Shown in pieces: positions 7,587 to 10,089 of a DNA stretch of 10,089 nucleotides. Within the stretch, counting starts at the first letter, position 1. Each line of letters begins with the position of its first letter. Origin of the DNA: [Eubacterium] yurii subsp. margaretiae ATCC 43715 (GTDB lineage Bacteria > Bacillota > Clostridia > Peptostreptococcales > Filifactoraceae). The notes below the pieces were generated by a model that saw only the letters and a list, made by a program, of their open reading frames with translations, had not been told where the DNA came from and searched no databases. The stretch lies in NCBI GenBank assembly GCA_000146855.1, contig GL405246.1, positions 1,981,937-1,992,025 on the forward strand, read 5' to 3'. The translations under genes were made by a program, and so were the position numbers.

Positions 7587-7693
7587 ATAATTAAGGCATC
7601 AAATCTGTTTTAATAATTATATATCTATAGCCAATTTTGAGGACTTCTTACTTTACAATATTAATAAACACAAGTATTAATAAATAACACGGC

Positions 7694-7728
7694 AAAAAAG
7701 CGACTGAGACTTTGACTCGTCGCTTTTT
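7694..7728 (-). terminator. Terminator of the LRAT-type gene
   Basis: AAAAAGCGAC (7695-7704) pairs with GTCGCTTTTT (7719-7728), a 10-bp stem that continues with GAG/CTC after a one-base bulge. In minus-strand RNA it is followed by a run of six U. It lies about 55 bases after the stop codon of the 7782-8546 gene. The symmetrical A and T runs could let it work in both directions. It insulates the opp promoter from the upstream gene. Confidence 0.8.
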
Positions 7729-7781
7729 CAGATTAATATGTGTATAAAATTTGTACTTTTTTAAAGATACTTAACTTAAAC

Positions 7782-8546
7782 CTAAATATCAAATTCAGCA
7801 TCACTTATATAGGTGTAATTGTAGAGATTTTGAGAATTTGAAGTATGGTCTTTTTCCACCGTGATACTTACCTTTATATCCTCTTTTCTCAGATATTTTT
7901 TCTCAAATCCCACTTTTGATTTAGTAGCTTTGTTTTTATTACTTATAGATGGCTTACTTAGTGATGCTTCTATTATTTTTTTAGTCTTTGTATTTTTCTC
8001 AGTCTTCTTTGAAGTAGCTGAAAGCAAGATTGCAAATATAAGCGATAGTCCTAAGTTACCTCCGAAAAAAATTGCTCTTGGCATAAATGAAAAGGCAAGA
8101 GTCTTAGGCAAATGTAAGCTCACAAACTTATCAACCTGCTCACTTATCTTCTTATCCATAGTACAGTAGTTTGCAAAATGCTCACAGTTATTTGTAAATA
8201 AGTTATACCCTTTTTTACCTATGTAAGATTTTGCCTTTGTCACTATATATTCTTCGTCATTGATTTTGCATTTCTCACACTTGAGATATCTTCGAACCTC
8301 AAGTCTTCCTCCGTTTAAAAATTCTCCAAGACTTGTTACAATAATCTCGCAATTTTCCCAATCTAAGATACCGTCACTATTTCTACCTGAAAAATGTATT
8401 ACTTCTGTATCTGATACATATATGCCGTGATGATAGTACAACTGCCTTTTTACCCTTATATGATCCCCTTTTTTGGGTGCTTGTTTAAAAGACCAGCCTA
8501 TGTCAACATCTAAAATAGGCAATATCAAACTTGCTACACCAAGCAT
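7782..8546 (-). CDS. LRAT/H-rev107-type papain-fold protein with a membrane anchor
   Basis: This is a 254-residue protein. The core (about 24-128) is a lecithin retinol acyltransferase (LRAT)-like domain of the circularly permuted NlpC/P60 superfamily. It shows KKGDHIRV, then YYHHGIYV with the first catalytic His (His39), VIHFSG with the second (His51), and NNCEHFANYC with the nucleophile Cys121. Known relatives act as thiol acyltransferases or phospholipases on lipids, so a lipid or acyl substrate is plausible but not proven. A CxxC pair (Cys90, Cys93) lies mid-domain. One membrane helix (about 160-176) follows, then a Lys/Ser/Thr-rich tail of about 75 residues of unknown role. The ATG at 8546 is preferred, because AAGGTGAG lies 4 bases upstream and the promoter's predicted start site (about 8596) would leave an upstream ATG at 8597 with no leader. 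The gene stands alone, with its own promoter and terminator. Confidence 0.85.
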   Translation of the reverse strand: MLGVASLILPILDVDIGWSFKQAPKKGDHIRVKRQLYYHHGIYVSDTEVIHFSGRNSDGILDWENCEIIVTSLGEFLNGGRLEVRRYLKCEKCKINDEEYIVTKAKSYIGKKGYNLFTNNCEHFANYCTMDKKISEQVDKFVSLHLPKTLAFSFMPRAIFFGGNLGLSLIFAILLSATSKKTEKNTKTKKIIEASLSKPSISNKNKATKSKVGFEKKYLRKEDIKVSITVEKDHTSNSQNLYNYTYISDAEFDI

Positions 8547-8602
8547 TTTACTCACCTTAAAAATAATAAAAACTAATTGATAATAATAGTTAAACAACTT
8601 AT

Positions 8603-8631
8603 ATTATAAAATAATTTTTCTTATTTTTCAA
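8603..8631 (-). promoter_or_regulatory. Putative sigma-A promoter of the LRAT-type gene
   Basis: TTGAAA (8626-8631) and TATAAT (8603-8608) on the minus strand are separated by exactly 17 bases. Transcription should start near 8596, giving a leader of about 50 bases before the ATG at 8546. Confidence 0.75.
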
Positions 8632-8669
8632 TACTTGATTTTGATTTCCTTTTTATATATAGATCTAAG

Positions 8670-8682
8670 CTTGATATTCAAG
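8670..8682 (-). terminator. Weak hairpin after azlD
   Basis: CTTGA/TCAAG around a 3-base loop lies 12 bases after the azlD stop codon. The stem is short and no U run follows, so termination here is doubtful and azlCD transcripts may run on into the next gene. Confidence 0.25.
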
Positions 8683-8694
8683 AGGATAAGAGTT

Positions 8695-9024
8695 TTATAC
8701 AAATATAGTCTGAACTAAAAACATATATATTGCAGTACCGCAAAGCATAGAAAGCAGAAAATTCTTCTTAAGCAGATGTACTATAACTGTTACTCCTACA
8801 CCTATCATCTCAGGCACTACATTTTTTGCAACAAAGATATTTACATCTTTCAGACAATATATAATTAGCATAGCAAAGACAGCTGAAGGCAGTGCTTTTC
8901 CAAGATATTCTATGAATTTGGGTGTTTTGCTGTCAGATTTAAATATCAGAAAGGGTAAAAATCTTGTAAGCATTGTTCCAAGTGATACCAAAGCTATGGT
9001 TATTAATCTTTGAACTAAGGTCAT
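8695..9024 (-). CDS. azlD: Branched-chain amino acid transport protein AzlD
   Basis: This 109-residue membrane protein is the small subunit of the AzlCD (YgaZH-type) branched-chain amino acid exporter. About four hydrophobic helices are visible (roughly 5-27, 45-60, 68-84 and 90-107). Family-typical segments are TRFLPF (20-25), IEYLGKALPSAVFAMLIIYCLKD (38-60), and the C-terminal KKNFLLSMLCGTAIYMFLVQ (86-105). The start is supported by TAGGAGAG 8 bases upstream. That ribosome site lies only a few bases from the right end of repeat copy 3, which separates the gene from azlC. The gene is complete. Confidence 0.93.
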   Translation of the reverse strand: MTLVQRLITIALVSLGTMLTRFLPFLIFKSDSKTPKFIEYLGKALPSAVFAMLIIYCLKDVNIFVAKNVVPEMIGVGVTVIVHLLKKNFLLSMLCGTAIYMFLVQTIFV

Positions 9025-9039
9025 ATCTCTCTCCTAAGT

Positions 9040-9155
9040 TAATACTAAAAAGCAATTAAACAGTACTAAAATTATATTAAAAATACGTTATTGAAAACTA
9101 AAAAAATACTTCAATGACTTCAAAAAAATGACATTATAAACGGTGATTAGTATAA
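9040..9155 (-). repeat. MITE-like repeat, copy 3, inside the azlCD operon
   Basis: Read on the minus strand, this 116-bp copy begins with TTATACTAATCACC (9142-9155) and ends with GCTTTTTAGTATTA (9040-9053). It is thus inverted relative to copies 1 and 2 and about 4 bp shorter. It keeps the internal TTTATAATGTCAT seen in copy 2. It fills 116 of the 132 bp between azlC and azlD: one end is 1 bp from the azlC stop codon, the other 4 bp from the azlD ribosome site. It must be part of the azlCD mRNA, where the paired ends could form a stem. Confidence 0.7.
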
Positions 9156-9156
9156 A

Positions 9157-9861
9157 TTAAGCTATCTTTTTTTCCAATCTTCCTCTTAATGCTGTAAGCA
9201 CCAGTAAAATACCTAACATAGATAAAATTATAAATTTATCTCTGCCAAATATTACTCTACAAATTATAGTTATTATTATACCTACAAATGCTGAGGTATG
9301 GTCTTTTTCTTTTAAAAACTGCTCCAAAAAAATCACTACGAACATAGAAGTCATTACAAATTCTATTCCATTAGTATTGAAGTTTATTACATCTCCAAAT
9401 ACTGCTCCTATAGTGGCTCCTGATACCCAAAAGATATAGTTGAGTAAGGTCACAAAGAACATAAACCACCCTCTATCAATATCTTCAGCTATTTCAGCAC
9501 TATAGTTTATCGAAAATGTCTCATCACACATACCAAATATCAGGTATAGTTTTTTCAGACCTGTATTCTTGTACTTATCCAGCATAGCTATGGCATAAAA
9601 CAGATGCCTCGCATTTATCATAAATGTCATCAGAAAGACTGAGAGCGGATTAAAAGATTGAGTAAGCAAATCAGCTGCTACAAACTCCATAGAACCTGCA
9701 AAAATAGTCATGCTCATCACTATAGGATACCAAAAAGAAAATCCTAATGAATTCATATAAATACCGTAAGCTACTCCCAAAAACCAGAATCCGGCAAATA
9801 TAGGTAATGTATGTGGAACGGCAGACTTTAATGCCTTTATTACTCTGTCGTGCTTATTCAT
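9157..9861 (-). CDS. azlC: Branched-chain amino acid transport protein AzlC
   Basis: This 234-residue integral membrane protein is the large subunit of the AzlCD exporter, which in characterised systems exports branched-chain amino acids and their analogues. Hallmarks are FWFLGVAYGIYMNSLGF (25-41), the IFAGSMEFVAADLL segment (53-66), the conserved NARHLFYA motif (83-90), and the FGMCDETFSI segment (109-118). About seven hydrophobic helices are visible in total, ending near 224, followed by a basic tail (RGRLEKKIA). The start is supported by GGAGAG 6 bases upstream. azlC and azlD are normally adjacent or overlapping; here a repeat element separates them. Length and motifs look complete. Confidence 0.95.
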   Translation of the reverse strand: MNKHDRVIKALKSAVPHTLPIFAGFWFLGVAYGIYMNSLGFSFWYPIVMSMTIFAGSMEFVAADLLTQSFNPLSVFLMTFMINARHLFYAIAMLDKYKNTGLKKLYLIFGMCDETFSINYSAEIAEDIDRGWFMFFVTLLNYIFWVSGATIGAVFGDVINFNTNGIEFVMTSMFVVIFLEQFLKEKDHTSAFVGIIITIICRVIFGRDKFIILSMLGILLVLTALRGRLEKKIA

Positions 9862-9884
9862 AAACTCTCCAAATTTTATATAAT

Positions 9885-9975
9885 AGTACTGAAAAATATT
9901 AAAAACTGAACTACATTAGAAATATTGAAAACTCATTTTTATACTTTAAAATATATACAAATGCAAGATTAGTAA
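9885..9975 (-). repeat. Decayed copy of the MITE-like repeat
   Basis: This stretch follows copy 3 (plus-strand bases about 9062-9155) in order and spacing, with shared words AGTACT, ATATTAAAAA, ATTGAAAACT, ATACTT and finally GATTAGTA. The end nearest azlC is missing, and the interior carries small insertions and many changes. The AT-rich background could produce some of these matches by chance. Confidence 0.4.
9938..9966 (-). promoter_or_regulatory. Putative promoter of azlC
   Basis: On the minus strand, TTGCAT (9961-9966) and TATAAA (9938-9943) are separated by 17 bases, placing the transcript start near 9931 and giving a leader of about 70 bases. It lies inside the decayed repeat copy. A TATATA run near 9880 is an alternative -10 box without a clear partner. 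Confidence 0.5.
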
Positions 9976-10029
9976 ATACTAATAGCTTTAAATTTATATA
10001 CAATTTATCAATTAATTTATAATAAAAAC

Positions 10030-10075
10030 CTATCAAAAAAGCTGTGTAATTTTATTACAACAAGATTATTGATAG
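10030..10075. promoter_or_regulatory. Nested dyad upstream of azlC
   Basis: TGTAAT-TTT-ATTACA (10045-10059) is a perfect 6-bp inverted repeat, nested inside a second one, CTATCAA (10030-10036) and TTGATAG (10069-10075). The inner dyad has the size of a repressor operator. It lies about 80 bp upstream of the putative azlC -35 box and could serve azlC or a gene beyond the window. I do not recognise the regulator. Confidence 0.35.
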
Positions 10076-10089
10076 TTTGCAAAACGAAT

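Larger units (their letters stand above)
7154..7781. other. Gene-free region upstream of opp
   Basis: No gene is visible here. From right to left it holds the terminator of the LRAT-type gene (7694-7728), repeat copy 2 (7467-7586), the opp promoter (7346-7374) and an untranslated opp leader of roughly 185 bases. The leader contains a small hairpin, GCAC...GTGC (7224-7240), with an inner GT/AC pair, but I recognise no known riboswitch or T-box. Two near repeats of TATTAATAAA (about 7661-7685) are seen between copy 2 and the terminator and have no obvious meaning. Confidence 0.6.

Noticed and set aside
8547..8597. Upstream ATG at 8597 as the start of the LRAT-type protein
   Set aside because: It falls at the predicted transcription start and has no ribosome site, and the extra 17 residues precede the family's usual start. 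ATG at 8546 has AAGGTGAG at good spacing.
95..9155. CRISPR-like or tandem array
   Set aside because: The copies are about 120 bp, scattered over 9 kb and in both orientations, without regular spacing.

Overview
The window is AT-rich, and its protein families are typical of low-GC Gram-positive bacteria (Bacillota). They include a lipoprotein OppA, a dpp/opp operon in the lactococcal gene order, a barnase/barstar pair and strong AGGAGG-type ribosome binding sites. An anaerobic Clostridia/Tissierellia-like host is my best guess, but the genus cannot be read from the sequence. Every gene I can support lies on the minus strand, so the window reads from right to left.

From the right: a putative promoter (9938-9966) leads into azlC (9157-9861) and azlD (8695-9024), the two subunits of a branched-chain amino acid exporter. 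The gap between them is almost entirely filled by a 116-bp repeat element with inverted ends. Next, with its own near-consensus promoter (8603-8631), is a solitary membrane-anchored LRAT/H-rev107-type papain-fold protein (7782-8546), closed by a terminator hairpin (7694-7728). A gene-free stretch of about 540 bp follows. It holds a second copy of the repeat (7467-7586) and a promoter (TTGTAA-17-TATAAT, 7346-7374). That promoter drives the oligopeptide transporter operon oppD-oppF-oppB-oppC-oppA (7153 down to 1381). oppD is split by a one-base shift at a run of six A, so as read the transporter lacks one ATPase.

Downstream of oppA, behind a long stable leader hairpin (1225-1260), sits a secreted barnase-family ribonuclease (722-1207). 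Its stop codon overlaps the start of a barstar-family inhibitor (432-722) as TAATG. A hairpin terminator (236-266) and a third copy of the repeat (95-214) finish the left side.

The most unusual element is the small repeat. It is about 116-120 bp, AT-rich and non-coding, with imperfect 14-bp terminal inverted repeats. There are three good copies and at least one decayed one in 10 kb. Two direct copies bracket the whole opp-RNase-barstar block, and one interrupts the azlCD operon. Other points worth a second look are the oppD frameshift, the loss of two of the four C-terminal cysteines in OppD, the ribonuclease leader hairpin, and the tightly coupled secreted RNase/inhibitor pair.
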